From Saccharicrinis sp963677245 (GTDB lineage Bacteria; Bacteroidota; Bacteroidia; Bacteroidales; Marinilabiliaceae), in contig OY781921.1 in NCBI GenBank assembly GCA_963677245.1, forward strand, positions 3,906,001 to 3,970,000: a stretch of DNA of 64,000 nt. Direction: 5' to 3'. The notes beneath the pieces are model-generated. The model saw only the letters and a program-made list of their open reading frames with translations. It had not been told where the DNA came from and did not search any database. Positions 42,593-51,729 of this stretch are shown here, one piece after another; positions within the stretch are counted from its first letter, which is position 1; each line of letters opens with the position of its first letter. The position numbers were made by a program, and so were the translations under genes.

Positions 42593-44806
42593 GTGAAGTT
42601 AAGTAGTAAGTTATTGATTTGGTTTTCTGTGGTTTCTGTTGTAATAGCTACAATTACCATTGGGATTAGTTGGTCTTTTTTTAATACAAAACAAAAGGCT
42701 TCAGATTTATCTGGCGACATAAATAATGTCTATTTTGGTTTTCTTAAGCTAAAAAATATTACCAATGACTTTTTTGCATTGGAAACCATTGATACTACCT
42801 TTTATGTGACTGGCGAAAGTGAATATTTAGAGCAGGCTTATTTGCAAACTACACACATTAGAGAATCGCTCAAAGATTTGGTATTAAAGCACGAAAATTC
42901 AACCAATGTTATTGAATCCATTCAGGAAATAGAAGGGGCGTTAAGAGGAAGGGATTCTATTTTTTCTATGTTATCGGTTTTTGCCGCACAAAGAGGATTT
43001 AAGGATTATGGAATGATTGGTCACATGCGGGATTATGCCCATCGATTGGAGAAAAAGCAACTGATAAACAAAGTAGATCTCCTTAGTTTGAGACGAAGAG
43101 AAAAAGATTACTTGCTGCGTCACCATTATGTTTACGTGCAGTATTTTAACAAAATAGCAGATAAGATCAGACACGAATTGATAGCTGTTTCAAGTTCTCA
43201 TCCTGAGGCTGAAGAAATCCTATATGAGCTAAAACAATACAATGTTATGTTTTTGAAAGTGTCTCAATTAGATACAAAAATGGGACTGCATGACAACAGC
43301 GGATTGAAAGGGAAACTGAATGAAGTGGACAAGGAGGTTGAGCTAAAATTTAACGAAGCACTAAATATTGCCAATTTCAATAAAGAGGCTGCTATATCTC
43401 AAATTGAGAAAACTTTTATTTTAACGGTGGCATTTATACTGCTGATTTGTTTCTTTCTGGCTAATATTTTATCTCGTCAGGTCACTAAACCTCTATCTCG
43501 ATTAACCCGGTTTATTGAAGGTATTCTATTAAATGATTTTAGGAAAATGCCAAGTTTAGGCAAGGCAATTAATACGCATGAAATTAAGGTTTTGTATCGC
43601 GAATTTAATTTGATGATAGATCAGCTTAAGCAAAACCAAAAAGAAAAAGATGTACTGATTAATCAATTATCTGCCGGAGAAAAGAAATACCGAGAAATGG
43701 CAGATAAATTACCTCAGGGATTGTTTGAAACAGATAATTCGGGTGTGCTACTTTATGTGAATAAAGTATGGCAAGACTATTTTGGGTATCAAAAGTCAGA
43801 AGTTGAATATAACTTGAATATGAATCAGATCATCTCCCGACGAAAAAATATAAAAGGCATAAAAGAACAACACGAGGTAGTGGCACATCGTAGTGATAAA
43901 TCTTGGTTTCCGGCTTTGATATACATGGATGAGATCGTTGTTAATGGAGAGCAAAAAGGATATAGAGGAGTCATTGTAGACATTTCGGAAAGATATGAGT
44001 ATGTCAATTTGCTTAAAAGAGAACGAAGAAAAGCACAGGAATCTGATCGTTTGAAATCTGCTTTTTTGGCTAACATTTCCCATGAAATCAGAACCCCGAT
44101 TAATGCCATTTTAGGATTTACAACTTTATTAAAAAATAAAAATTTCACGCTGAACGAAAGACAGGTTTATCATGATATAATCGAAAAAAGCAGTAAAGAA
44201 CTTTTAAAGGTTTTTGAAGATATGATAGCTGTTTCGCGCCTGGAGAGCGATGATTTTAAGCTGGAGTATAAAAATGTGAATCTAAAGGAATTTGCAGATG
44301 AGTTGAAACTCAAAGCCCTTACAAAAGCCTCCGAAATGGACAAAAAGTTGCTTCAGGTTAATTACGAAGAAGTGGCAGGTTCAGATTATCTGGACATGCT
44401 GACCATTGATAAACAAAGGGTTCTTGATGTGTTGGATCGATTGATGGAAAACGCAGTAAAGTTTACCTCCGAAGGTCATATCACCTTGGGACACAAAGTG
44501 CAAAAGTCAAGAATTATATTTTTTGTAAAGGATAGTGGTATTGGTATTCCTAAAGATAAACAACAACTTATTTTTGATCCTTTTAGGCAAGTGGATGAAT
44601 CGAATACGAAAATACATGGAGGTGTTGGTCTGGGTTTATCAATTTGTAAAGGTTTGGTTACCCAAATGCAGGGTACAATATGGATGGACTCTGTTCCGGG
44701 TGAAGGAGCAGGATTTTACTTTAGCATACCTTTTAAAAAAGTCAGTAATTATACTTTGGCGTCAACTAATTTCTGCACCAAGCCAAATTTAAGAGTAATG
44801 GCGTAA
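42593..44806 (+). CDS. Membrane histidine kinase with HAMP and PAS domains
   Basis: A 737-residue kinase read from GTG 42593 (MKLSSKLLIWFSVVSVVIAT). One helix at residues 8-28, a helical periplasmic sensor to about 275, then a second helix (TFILTVAFILLICFFLANIL). HAMP follows (VTKPLSRLTRFIEG), a short coiled coil, PAS (about 365-470; GLFETDNSGVLLYVNKVWQDYFGY), HisKA with His497 in ANISHEIRTPINAILGF, and HATPase (LMENAVKFT, VKDSGIGIP, GGVGLGLSICKG). No receiver domain or neighbouring regulator is seen. It ends 4 bp before the convergent rmuC stop. Confidence 0.93.
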   Translation: MKLSSKLLIWFSVVSVVIATITIGISWSFFNTKQKASDLSGDINNVYFGFLKLKNITNDFFALETIDTTFYVTGESEYLEQAYLQTTHIRESLKDLVLKHENSTNVIESIQEIEGALRGRDSIFSMLSVFAAQRGFKDYGMIGHMRDYAHRLEKKQLINKVDLLSLRRREKDYLLRHHYVYVQYFNKIADKIRHELIAVSSSHPEAEEILYELKQYNVMFLKVSQLDTKMGLHDNSGLKGKLNEVDKEVELKFNEALNIANFNKEAAISQIEKTFILTVAFILLICFFLANILSRQVTKPLSRLTRFIEGILLNDFRKMPSLGKAINTHEIKVLYREFNLMIDQLKQNQKEKDVLINQLSAGEKKYREMADKLPQGLFETDNSGVLLYVNKVWQDYFGYQKSEVEYNLNMNQIISRRKNIKGIKEQHEVVAHRSDKSWFPALIYMDEIVVNGEQKGYRGVIVDISERYEYVNLLKRERRKAQESDRLKSAFLANISHEIRTPINAILGFTTLLKNKNFTLNERQVYHDIIEKSSKELLKVFEDMIAVSRLESDDFKLEYKNVNLKEFADELKLKALTKASEMDKKLLQVNYEEVAGSDYLDMLTIDKQRVLDVLDRLMENAVKFTSEGHITLGHKVQKSRIIFFVKDSGIGIPKDKQQLIFDPFRQVDESNTKIHGGVGLGLSICKGLVTQMQGTIWMDSVPGEGAGFYFSIPFKKVSNYTLASTNFCTKPNLRVMA

Positions 44807-44810
44807 TTCT

Positions 44811-46097
44811 TTAAGGCAAATTGTCAGGAATAGACTTGTTGGTTTTTGCCCCCAATTCCTTCATCTTTTCAGCTCTGCTAATCAGGTTACCTTTGCCGTT
44901 TTTTAGTTTCTGCATGCTCTCGTTATAGTTGCCTTGTAAGGAGTTTATGTTGGCTCCTATTTTTTGCAGGTCGCTTACGAAGCCTACGAGTTTATCATAC
45001 AATGCACCGCTTTGACGCGCAATTTCTCTGGCATTTTTGGTTTGATTTTCTTGCTTCCAGATGGAAGACACTGTTTTTAATGTGGCTAAAAGAGTTGACG
45101 GGCTTACAGGTACAATTTTTCGTTCCCAGGCAAAGGAAAACAAATCGCTATCGGTTTCTACGGCTATGGCAAAGGAAGCTTCTACAGGAATAAACATCAA
45201 TACAAAATCAGGGTTGTTAATGCTTAGTGCAGATGGATAATTTTTTTCATGCAAACCTTTTATATGTTCTCTTAAACTCAGAATCTGTTTTTTTAAGGCA
45301 GCATCTTTTTCTTCTTTAGTTTGTGCATTAATATATTCATCATAAGCTAACAACGAAAGTTTGGAATCAATGATCAAGTGTTTGTTGTCCGGCAAATCAA
45401 TAATTACATCCGGACGAATAGATTTTCCTTCTGCATTTTTATCACTCACCTCTCTTCTAAATTCTCTGCCCTCGGTCAGGCCGGATTGCTCCAGTACTCT
45501 TTCCAAAATCATCTCGCCCCAGTTACCCATCTTTTTTACATCGCCCTTTAATGCTTTGGTAAGATTATTGGCTTCGTGACTGATTCTTTGATTAAGCTCA
45601 TATAATCGTTTTACCTCAGCCTGTAAACTCAATTTGTCTCTGACTTCTTTGTCGTAGGTTTCAGATACCTTTCTTTCGAACTGCCCAATCTTTTCTTTTA
45701 AAGGAGTAAGTAGCTGCCCAATATTTTCCTGGTTTTGAGCACTGATTTCTTTGGAGTGATGTAATAATATCTTGTTGGCAATATTTTCGAATTCGGAGGA
45801 TAACTTAGCTTGTATTTCTTTTACTTCTTCGGTCTTTTGTTGGTTGATTTTAAGTAAGTGTGCGTTCTCTGTATCAATGGAAGCAATATGCATATTAGCC
45901 TGCATTAAGTCTCTTTGCAAGCGTTCTTTTTCTGCAGAAAGTTTCTCATTCTCTTCTTTAAGTTGTTTGGTTTCAAGCTCAAACTGTAAGCCATTTTGCT
46001 GCTGCTTTTTGAGTCTTAACTGAAAAAATAAATAGCTTATTATGGAAGTAAAAGCAATGGAAATGCTAATTGATATGATAATTTGAATAGTGTTCAT
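44811..46097 (-). CDS. rmuC: DNA recombination protein RmuC homologue
   Basis: A 428-residue protein with an N-terminal membrane helix (IIISISISIAFTSIISYLF), a long coiled coil (residues 30-180) and a nuclease-like core: GNWGEMILERVLEQSGL, RPDVIIDLPDNKHLIIDSKLSL and NPDFVLMFIPVEASFAIA. The D-x-K core (IDSK) is retained. In E. coli RmuC limits recombination at inverted repeats. It is notable that a hairpin-forming MITE copy ends 6 bp upstream of its start codon. Confidence 0.93.
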   Translation of the reverse strand: MNTIQIIISISISIAFTSIISYLFFQLRLKKQQQNGLQFELETKQLKEENEKLSAEKERLQRDLMQANMHIASIDTENAHLLKINQQKTEEVKEIQAKLSSEFENIANKILLHHSKEISAQNQENIGQLLTPLKEKIGQFERKVSETYDKEVRDKLSLQAEVKRLYELNQRISHEANNLTKALKGDVKKMGNWGEMILERVLEQSGLTEGREFRREVSDKNAEGKSIRPDVIIDLPDNKHLIIDSKLSLLAYDEYINAQTKEEKDAALKKQILSLREHIKGLHEKNYPSALSINNPDFVLMFIPVEASFAIAVETDSDLFSFAWERKIVPVSPSTLLATLKTVSSIWKQENQTKNAREIARQSGALYDKLVGFVSDLQKIGANINSLQGNYNESMQKLKNGKGNLISRAEKMKELGAKTNKSIPDNLP

Positions 46098-46103
46098 GGT
46101 ATA

Positions 46104-46273
46104 AACCCGTAATATGCATTAGAAAATCTATTACGCATTAGAATTGCTTCAAAACAAGTCACTTCGTTACTTTGCTTCAACTCACCAGAACGATGTTATG
46201 CCTCGTTTCAGTAAAGTCTTGTTTTATTGCCATTTTAATGCTCTTAACGAAGTTCTAATACATAATCCGGGTT
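46104..46273. mobile_element. MITE-like hairpin element, copy 2 (170 bp)
   Basis: Same element as at 34216-34385: ends AACCCGTAATATGCATTAG and CTAATACATAATCCGGGTT (16 of 19 inverted matches), identical length, about 89% identity by eye with mostly transitions. It fills the gap between the KAS III gene's terminator and the rmuC start codon. Confidence 0.85.
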
Positions 46274-46279
46274 AAAAAT

Positions 46280-46314
46280 AAAACAACAAAGGGATACTCC
46301 ATTGAATATCCCTT
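46280..46314 (-). terminator. Terminator of the KAS III gene
   Basis: AAGGGATA and TATCCCTT form a perfect 8-bp stem with a 10-base loop, followed on the minus strand by a T-rich stretch. It lies 26 bp after the stop. Confidence 0.7.
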
Positions 46315-46340
46315 ACTATTTTTTGAAGAATAAAATCTTA

Positions 46341-47417
46341 CTATGGCATTTTATACATGTATGCATTTATATTCATTCCGGCGCCAACTGAGGTCATCAT
46401 TACATAATCGCCACTTTCTAATGAATGACCTTCCAGCTCTCCTCTTACAATTAAATCGAAAAGTGTAGGAACAGTTGCCACAGAGCTATTTCCAAGCGTT
46501 TTTATGGTCATTGGCATAACACTATAATCCACTTCGCGCTGACCATATAGCCTAAAAATTCTTTTTAGAATAGCTTCATCCATTTTAGCATTAGCCTGAT
46601 GGATAAGTACTTTTTTTACATCACCCAAAGTAAGATTGTTAGCCTCAAGACATTCCTTTGCCAATAAGGGCACATTAGTTAAGGCATAGTTGTACAAACG
46701 ACGCCCCAGCATTTTTAAATAAAGATGATCTCCTTTTAAATCTTTATTGTAAGAATCACCCATGTGTAATAAGTCGAGATGTTCTTCGGTATCTGTTCTT
46801 GCAGCATGCTTTAAAATACCTACCGGCTCTTCACTTTCTACTGCTTCTAGTAAAGCAGCTCCCGCACCATCTGCAAAAATCATGGCATCCCTGTCGTGTG
46901 GATCCATCATGCGACTCAGTGTATCAGCTCCAATAACCAGGGCGCTTTTAGCATCACCTGACTCGATGTAATATTTAGCCTGTATCATAGCCTGTGTCCA
47001 TCCCGGACAACCAAAAGTGGTATCGTAGGCTATGGTTTTAGGATTTCTTATTTTTAGTTTGTGTTTAACTCTTGAGGCCAGAGTAGGCATGATGTCAGGA
47101 ATTAAGCTACCGTGTTTTATATCTCCCAGGTTATGAGCAACAATAATATAGTCTAGTTTCTCTCTATCGAAATTAGCCGCTTCCAAAGCTTTTTCTGCAG
47201 CTAAAGTGGCTATATCAGAAGTAACCTGATTCTTTTGGGCACACCTTCTTTCGGTGATATCCGTAATCTGTTCAAATTTCTGGACAATTTCTTCACCAGG
47301 TGTATCAATGATAGAACCATCACTATTTAAAAACAGTTGATTGGCAAAATCAATGTTCTTGACTGTTACCGTAGGGATGTAAGATCCCGTGCCGGTAGCA
47401 ACAGCATAAATTTTCAT
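46341..47417 (-). CDS. 3-oxoacyl-ACP synthase III family protein
   Basis: A 358-residue thiolase-fold enzyme of the FabH family. The catalytic Cys is in TTFGCPGWTQAMIQA, the His in KVLIHQANAKMDEAIL, and the Asn in TLGNSSVATVPTLFDL, so the triad is complete. The N-terminus AVATGTGSYIPTVTV is typical. It is longer than FabH of about 325 residues and is not next to other fatty-acid genes. It may therefore serve a side pathway (unusual lipid, pigment or head-to-head condensation) rather than core initiation. Confidence 0.88.
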   Translation of the reverse strand: MKIYAVATGTGSYIPTVTVKNIDFANQLFLNSDGSIIDTPGEEIVQKFEQITDITERRCAQKNQVTSDIATLAAEKALEAANFDREKLDYIIVAHNLGDIKHGSLIPDIMPTLASRVKHKLKIRNPKTIAYDTTFGCPGWTQAMIQAKYYIESGDAKSALVIGADTLSRMMDPHDRDAMIFADGAGAALLEAVESEEPVGILKHAARTDTEEHLDLLHMGDSYNKDLKGDHLYLKMLGRRLYNYALTNVPLLAKECLEANNLTLGDVKKVLIHQANAKMDEAILKRIFRLYGQREVDYSVMPMTIKTLGNSSVATVPTLFDLIVRGELEGHSLESGDYVMMTSVGAGMNINAYMYKMP

Positions 47418-47508
47418 TGTATTCGAATTTGCTAATACCTTAGAAAAAGACGCATTTTACCCAACTTGCACCTATCTCTAAGTTCAATGGCTTAAAAACC
47501 AGTTACTA

Positions 47509-48264
47509 CTATTTATTTAAAAACTTTAACTCGAATTTAGAACCATCCCAAACGCCATAAGACCTGTGATTTACCCAATCTCCCAGATATATAAATTGGC
47601 TGTTATCAGTAAAGCTTTGATGTAAAGCTAAATGACGGTGTCCAAAAATAAAATAGTCAAAGTGTTCCTTTTCAAGTTCATCTTTAGCGTGAAGCATTAA
47701 CCACTCTTTTTCTTCACCTAAAAACTTCGATTTCTCAGAATTCTCATTTTTTAAACGGCTTTGTTTTGACCACTTACGAGCAAATCCAACTCCAAAATTG
47801 GGATGAAGACGTGCAAACATCCACTGCAACAACTTGCTGGTAAAAACCTTTTTTAAAGTGTTATAGCTTTTATCGTAAGGACCTAAACCATCTCCATGAG
47901 CCAAGTAAAACTTTTGATTGTCAAATTCTACCTTGTATGGGTCACGATGGATGATCATGCCGGTTTCTTTTGGAAGGTAGTCAAATACCCAGATGTCATG
48001 ATTGCCAGTAAAAAAATGCACCGGAATACCTTTGTCGGTAAACTCACATATTTTGCCTAAAAAGCGAGAAAATCCACGTGGTACAACATGACGGTATTCA
48101 AACCAAAAATCAAAAATATCTCCTAACAGGTAAAGTGCTTTGGCATCATCTTTAATCGAATCTAACCAATCAACAAATATTTTTTCGTGCTTCCTGCCAT
48201 CTTTAATAGATGGTGCACCCAGATGCACATCTGATGCAAAGTATATTTTTTTACCTTTTTCCAA
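47509..48264 (-). CDS. lpxH: UDP-2,3-diacylglucosamine diphosphatase-like metallophosphoesterase
   Basis: A 251-residue calcineurin-like phosphoesterase. Metal-binding motifs appear in order: FASDVHLGAP, LLGDIFDFWFEYR, FTGNHDIWVFDY, LAHGDGLGP and FIFGHRHLAL. The GDIFDFWFEY form is typical of LpxH, which makes lipid X in lipid A synthesis at the inner membrane. It is on the same strand as the KAS III gene, 91 bp upstream. Confidence 0.88.
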   Translation of the reverse strand: MEKGKKIYFASDVHLGAPSIKDGRKHEKIFVDWLDSIKDDAKALYLLGDIFDFWFEYRHVVPRGFSRFLGKICEFTDKGIPVHFFTGNHDIWVFDYLPKETGMIIHRDPYKVEFDNQKFYLAHGDGLGPYDKSYNTLKKVFTSKLLQWMFARLHPNFGVGFARKWSKQSRLKNENSEKSKFLGEEKEWLMLHAKDELEKEHFDYFIFGHRHLALHQSFTDNSQFIYLGDWVNHRSYGVWDGSKFELKFLNK

Positions 48265-48328
48265 AAAATTGAATTTAAACGCGATCCATAAAAAATCGAA
48301 CGGACAAAGATATTAGTTTTATTAACGC

Positions 48329-48362
48329 AAAAAAGGGAAACTCTATTCGAATTTCCCTTTTT
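48329..48362 (-). terminator. Terminator after the TlpA-like gene pair
   Basis: AAAAAGGGAAA and TTTCCCTTTTT form a perfect 11-bp stem with an 11-base loop. On the minus strand it ends in a T-run, 18 bp after the stop at 48381. Confidence 0.85.
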
Positions 48363-48380
48363 GATATTCTATATGATCCG

Positions 48381-49556
48381 TTAGTTTAACAGATCATGTA
48401 ATTTTTCATCTAGAATTCTACCAAATAAGTCTTTACCAATGATCTCGCCATCTTTACTGATTAAGTAGTTTGCCGGTAATTGCTGTACATTGTATAAAGA
48501 CGCAGGATAAGATTTAGTATACTGTAAATCGCTAACATTAATCCAAGGTAATTTATCCTCTTCAATAGCCTGTTCCCACAATATTTTGCTTTTATCCAGT
48601 GAAACCTGATATACTTCAAAACCTTTGGATTTATACTTTTTGTATACTTTCACTAAGTTTTGATTTTCCTTTCTTGATTTTTGATCCCACGATGCCCAAA
48701 AAGATAGCAATATCATCTTTCCATTTAAAGAAGATAGTTTAACGGATTTTCCATTGATATCTTTTTCGTCAATTTCAGGATAACCATTTACAATTGAGTT
48801 TGAAGCCAACAATTTCTGCGTTAATTCTTCTTTTTTCTGTTCCTGTTTAATTCCTAAAACAAAGTTTTTAAGTTGCTTAACTCTTGGAGATTCAGGGTAC
48901 AAAAGGTCGAGACTGGTTGCTACAGCGCCAAACATATTCATATCGCGTTTTAAGTAAGGGTCCAACATTAATGTTCCGTTATCATAACGCTGAAAAATAG
49001 CGTAGTAACTGGCAAAGGAACGAGGGTTGGTCATAATAAAATCAAAAGTAAAATCTTTTTGATCTTCAATTACCTTAGATATCTCAGTTTTAATATTTTC
49101 TTTTGCCTTAACATCCTGACTTTCGATAGACTTGTACACGTTAGCTAAACTATCTACTCTTTCCTTGGTCGTTTCAAACTTGCGGTATAAAGTTCTAACG
49201 TAGGCAGACCCCATAGAATTTTTAACCGTGTAAGAATTCGAAAGATTATCAGCATCCGCCATTATTTCAATATTTTCGGTGGTATCTCCCAAAAGGGTAA
49301 TAAAATTATTTTCCGATAGTTTTAGCAATAAAAAAGTTGGATACTCTAGTTTATCTAAAGCAAATTTAAAAGTGCCATTACTTTTTAATTCAGCGGAATC
49401 AAGAATAACAGTACCATCCAGGTTTAACTGTTGTAAATAAATTTGTTTTCCTTTTCCATTTGCAATTTCACCACTAATTTTAAATTTTTCCTGTTGGCTA
49501 CAAGAAGCGATAAATGCTGAAAAAGCTACAAAAAGTAAGATTCGAAATATATTCAT
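48381..49556 (-). CDS. DUF4369/TlpA-like lipoprotein lacking the CxxC active site
   Basis: A 391-residue lipoprotein (lipobox IASC at Cys19). Residues 25-125 form a DUF4369-type beta domain (KISGEIANGKGKQIYLQQL), a helical linker follows, and residues 255-391 form a thioredoxin fold. The active-site position, normally WCxxC, reads FWASWDQKSRKEN: both Cys are replaced. The cis-Pro (QQLPANYLISKDG) and strand pattern are kept. It may bind a partner or substrate without redox chemistry. It is 53 bp downstream of a similar gene. Confidence 0.85.
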   Translation of the reverse strand: MNIFRILLFVAFSAFIASCSQQEKFKISGEIANGKGKQIYLQQLNLDGTVILDSAELKSNGTFKFALDKLEYPTFLLLKLSENNFITLLGDTTENIEIMADADNLSNSYTVKNSMGSAYVRTLYRKFETTKERVDSLANVYKSIESQDVKAKENIKTEISKVIEDQKDFTFDFIMTNPRSFASYYAIFQRYDNGTLMLDPYLKRDMNMFGAVATSLDLLYPESPRVKQLKNFVLGIKQEQKKEELTQKLLASNSIVNGYPEIDEKDINGKSVKLSSLNGKMILLSFWASWDQKSRKENQNLVKVYKKYKSKGFEVYQVSLDKSKILWEQAIEEDKLPWINVSDLQYTKSYPASLYNVQQLPANYLISKDGEIIGKDLFGRILDEKLHDLLN

Positions 49557-49609
49557 GAGTATACAAGTAGTTTGTTTAAGCTATTAAAATTAAGCGATCA
49601 AATATATCA

Positions 49610-50764
49610 TTATTTTTTAAGATTGGCTGAGATGGATTGACTCAGTTCTTCATCCCAAACGTTACGATTATAAATGACACCGGCAGTATCAACCATAAAG
49701 TTACATGGCAGAGATGTGATGCCCATTTCCTGCAGGTCGGATGATTGCAAAGCGGTAGTGTCAATTAAATGCCAATATGGGAGTCTGTTTTGTTTAATGC
49801 TGTTCAGCCACATTTCTTTGTCCAAAGTGTATGCAACCATCATAGTTTTTAAACCTTTATTGCCATAACGATACATTAAAGATTTGGTCTGCTTTAGTTT
49901 TTTATCATCCAGTAAATCATTTCCATTCCATAATACAATATGAATTAAATCTCCGCCAGTCTCCTTCAAACTCACTTTCTCATTCCAATTGGTTCTCGCT
50001 TTTAAACTAGGAAAAATACCTCCATGATCATATCGCTCTTTTGCCCTAATGATAGAATATGCTTTCATTAGATCTTCATCGTAGGAAGCGAAAAGTTTTT
50101 TTAGTTTTTCATCTGCATTCAATTTTTCAGCATTGTCTAAAAAGAGTTGGATATTTTCTTTCAATGGAAATAAGGCTACGTTACCATGTTTTTGGTTAAG
50201 CATCAGAAACTGTACAACATTTGAATGTGTGCCTTGTCCAATTTTTAGCGCTTTGTTTTTGTATTGATTGATGAGCTTTTCTCTTTTTTGATAGAGTTTG
50301 ATTTTACTTGAATCACCAGGCAAAACTTCTTTTATTTCAAGTAATTCCCTAGTTAGTTTATCCATCTCGCTGGCAAATTGTTGCGTATTCTTCTCCAAAG
50401 CCCAAATGGTTGAATTAACAGGAGAGTTATTGCTTTTGCAATTGCTTACATCATTATTATCAAACCAAATATTAATGTAATCATCAGGAGATAGAAATAG
50501 GTTTATCTTCTGCTTGTTAATAAGTAAAGTGTAAAATCCGACTTCAGTAATATTGTTTTTAGAGATAGAAAACGAACCTTCGCTTGTAATTTCAGCAGTG
50601 TCGAGGTGATTACTTTGCCCATTCTGAATTAAATAGATAACAGGAGCAGAAGCGCCCATACCCGATATTTTTCCCTCAATTAAAGGAATGGTTTTAATCT
50701 TCTTTTCTGAACATGAAAAAGTAAAGATTATGCTTGCTAGTAATAAATATGCTGTGTTTCTCAT
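49610..50764 (-). CDS. Second TlpA-like lipoprotein lacking CxxC
   Basis: A 384-residue lipoprotein (lipobox TFSC at Cys18) with the same plan as its neighbour. An N-terminal beta domain (GKISGMGASAPVIYLIQNG) is followed by a helical middle (residues 130-240) and a C-terminal thioredoxin-like fold. At the active site it reads VLWNGNDLLDDKKL, with no Cys pair; the cis-Pro region is SLPCNFMVDTAGV. It is the upstream gene of a two-gene operon and probably a diverged paralogue of the next gene. Confidence 0.78.
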   Translation of the reverse strand: MRNTAYLLLASIIFTFSCSEKKIKTIPLIEGKISGMGASAPVIYLIQNGQSNHLDTAEITSEGSFSISKNNITEVGFYTLLINKQKINLFLSPDDYINIWFDNNDVSNCKSNNSPVNSTIWALEKNTQQFASEMDKLTRELLEIKEVLPGDSSKIKLYQKREKLINQYKNKALKIGQGTHSNVVQFLMLNQKHGNVALFPLKENIQLFLDNAEKLNADEKLKKLFASYDEDLMKAYSIIRAKERYDHGGIFPSLKARTNWNEKVSLKETGGDLIHIVLWNGNDLLDDKKLKQTKSLMYRYGNKGLKTMMVAYTLDKEMWLNSIKQNRLPYWHLIDTTALQSSDLQEMGITSLPCNFMVDTAGVIYNRNVWDEELSQSISANLKK

Positions 50765-50820
50765 CGTCTTAATTTTTCATTCACTTTCAACAGAATATCA
50801 TGCCTATGATTGCAAAAGTT

Positions 50821-51546
50821 TTACTGATGAAAATAGTTGTAGTCTTTTAATAAATCAATTAAAAATTGCTTGGCCGAACCATTGATTTCAGTGATGTTTA
50901 ATTTTTGCTTCAGTGCATTTTGCAATTTCACATGCATCGAGTGGTAATTGATTTCTGTACCTGTATTATTTCCTTTCTCCACAAAAGTCAACACTTCTTT
51001 AATTGTGCTGGCGTCATCATCGTTTAAGAGCTCAGCTTGTTGGTAAACCGGCATATAATCCTCCGGTATTTCCATGTAAGTAGTGGAATTTAATAAGTTG
51101 TTTTTTGCCAATTTAACCACAGTTGTTCTTGCAGCCATATCTCCCAATCGTTGCGATTTATCACTTACCAAAATACTAATAATGGCTACTGCCCCGGAAA
51201 AAAGCGAAATGTCAATCAAACGAAATACCCATCGAAGTATACAGCTACCTAAAGTGAGTTCAGAACCATCTAACTTAGCCACCCTAATTTTTAAAACCAT
51301 CTTACCAAATGATTGCCCATTTAGGAATATCTCACAAAGCAAATTATAAAACACCACCGGTATATAAAAAATACCATGCCATAATAATAAACCACCTCCC
51401 GAACTGGTAAAAATAAGCGCCCATATTAACGACCAGGAACCTAAAACAAGCGTATCAAAAGCAAATGCTAAAATACGATCGCCAATACCGGCAATTCTGT
51501 ATTCTAAATCAATATTCTGGGTGGTGGAAATATTTACATACTCCAT
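50821..51546 (-). CDS. RDD-family membrane protein
   Basis: I start at Met 51546 (MEYVNISTTQNIDLEYRIAG, 241 residues); the frame opens 15 codons earlier. The RDD signature is visible as RIAGIGDRILAFAFDTLVLG, with three or four helices and QSFGKMVLKIRVAKLDG. The cytoplasmic C-terminal 90 residues are polar. It is divergent from the SpoIIM-like gene of the MoxR cluster; RDD genes are regularly found beside that cluster in Bacteroidota, so it may belong with it. Confidence 0.85.
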   Translation of the reverse strand: MEYVNISTTQNIDLEYRIAGIGDRILAFAFDTLVLGSWSLIWALIFTSSGGGLLLWHGIFYIPVVFYNLLCEIFLNGQSFGKMVLKIRVAKLDGSELTLGSCILRWVFRLIDISLFSGAVAIISILVSDKSQRLGDMAARTTVVKLAKNNLLNSTTYMEIPEDYMPVYQQAELLNDDDASTIKEVLTFVEKGNNTGTEINYHSMHVKLQNALKQKLNITEINGSAKQFLIDLLKDYNYFHQ

Positions 51547-51729
51547 AGGATAAAACAATTGCTGGGTTATGATTGAAATGATACATACCATACATAATAT
51601 TTGGGTTTAATAGTATGTAATCAAAATAAAATTATAGTTGTCAAATGTAACAATTTTACATTGAATAGTTATATTTGATGCTCTGTTGTGAGCAATTACC
51701 ATTTGTGCAAATAGCTTAACCCTATTGTA

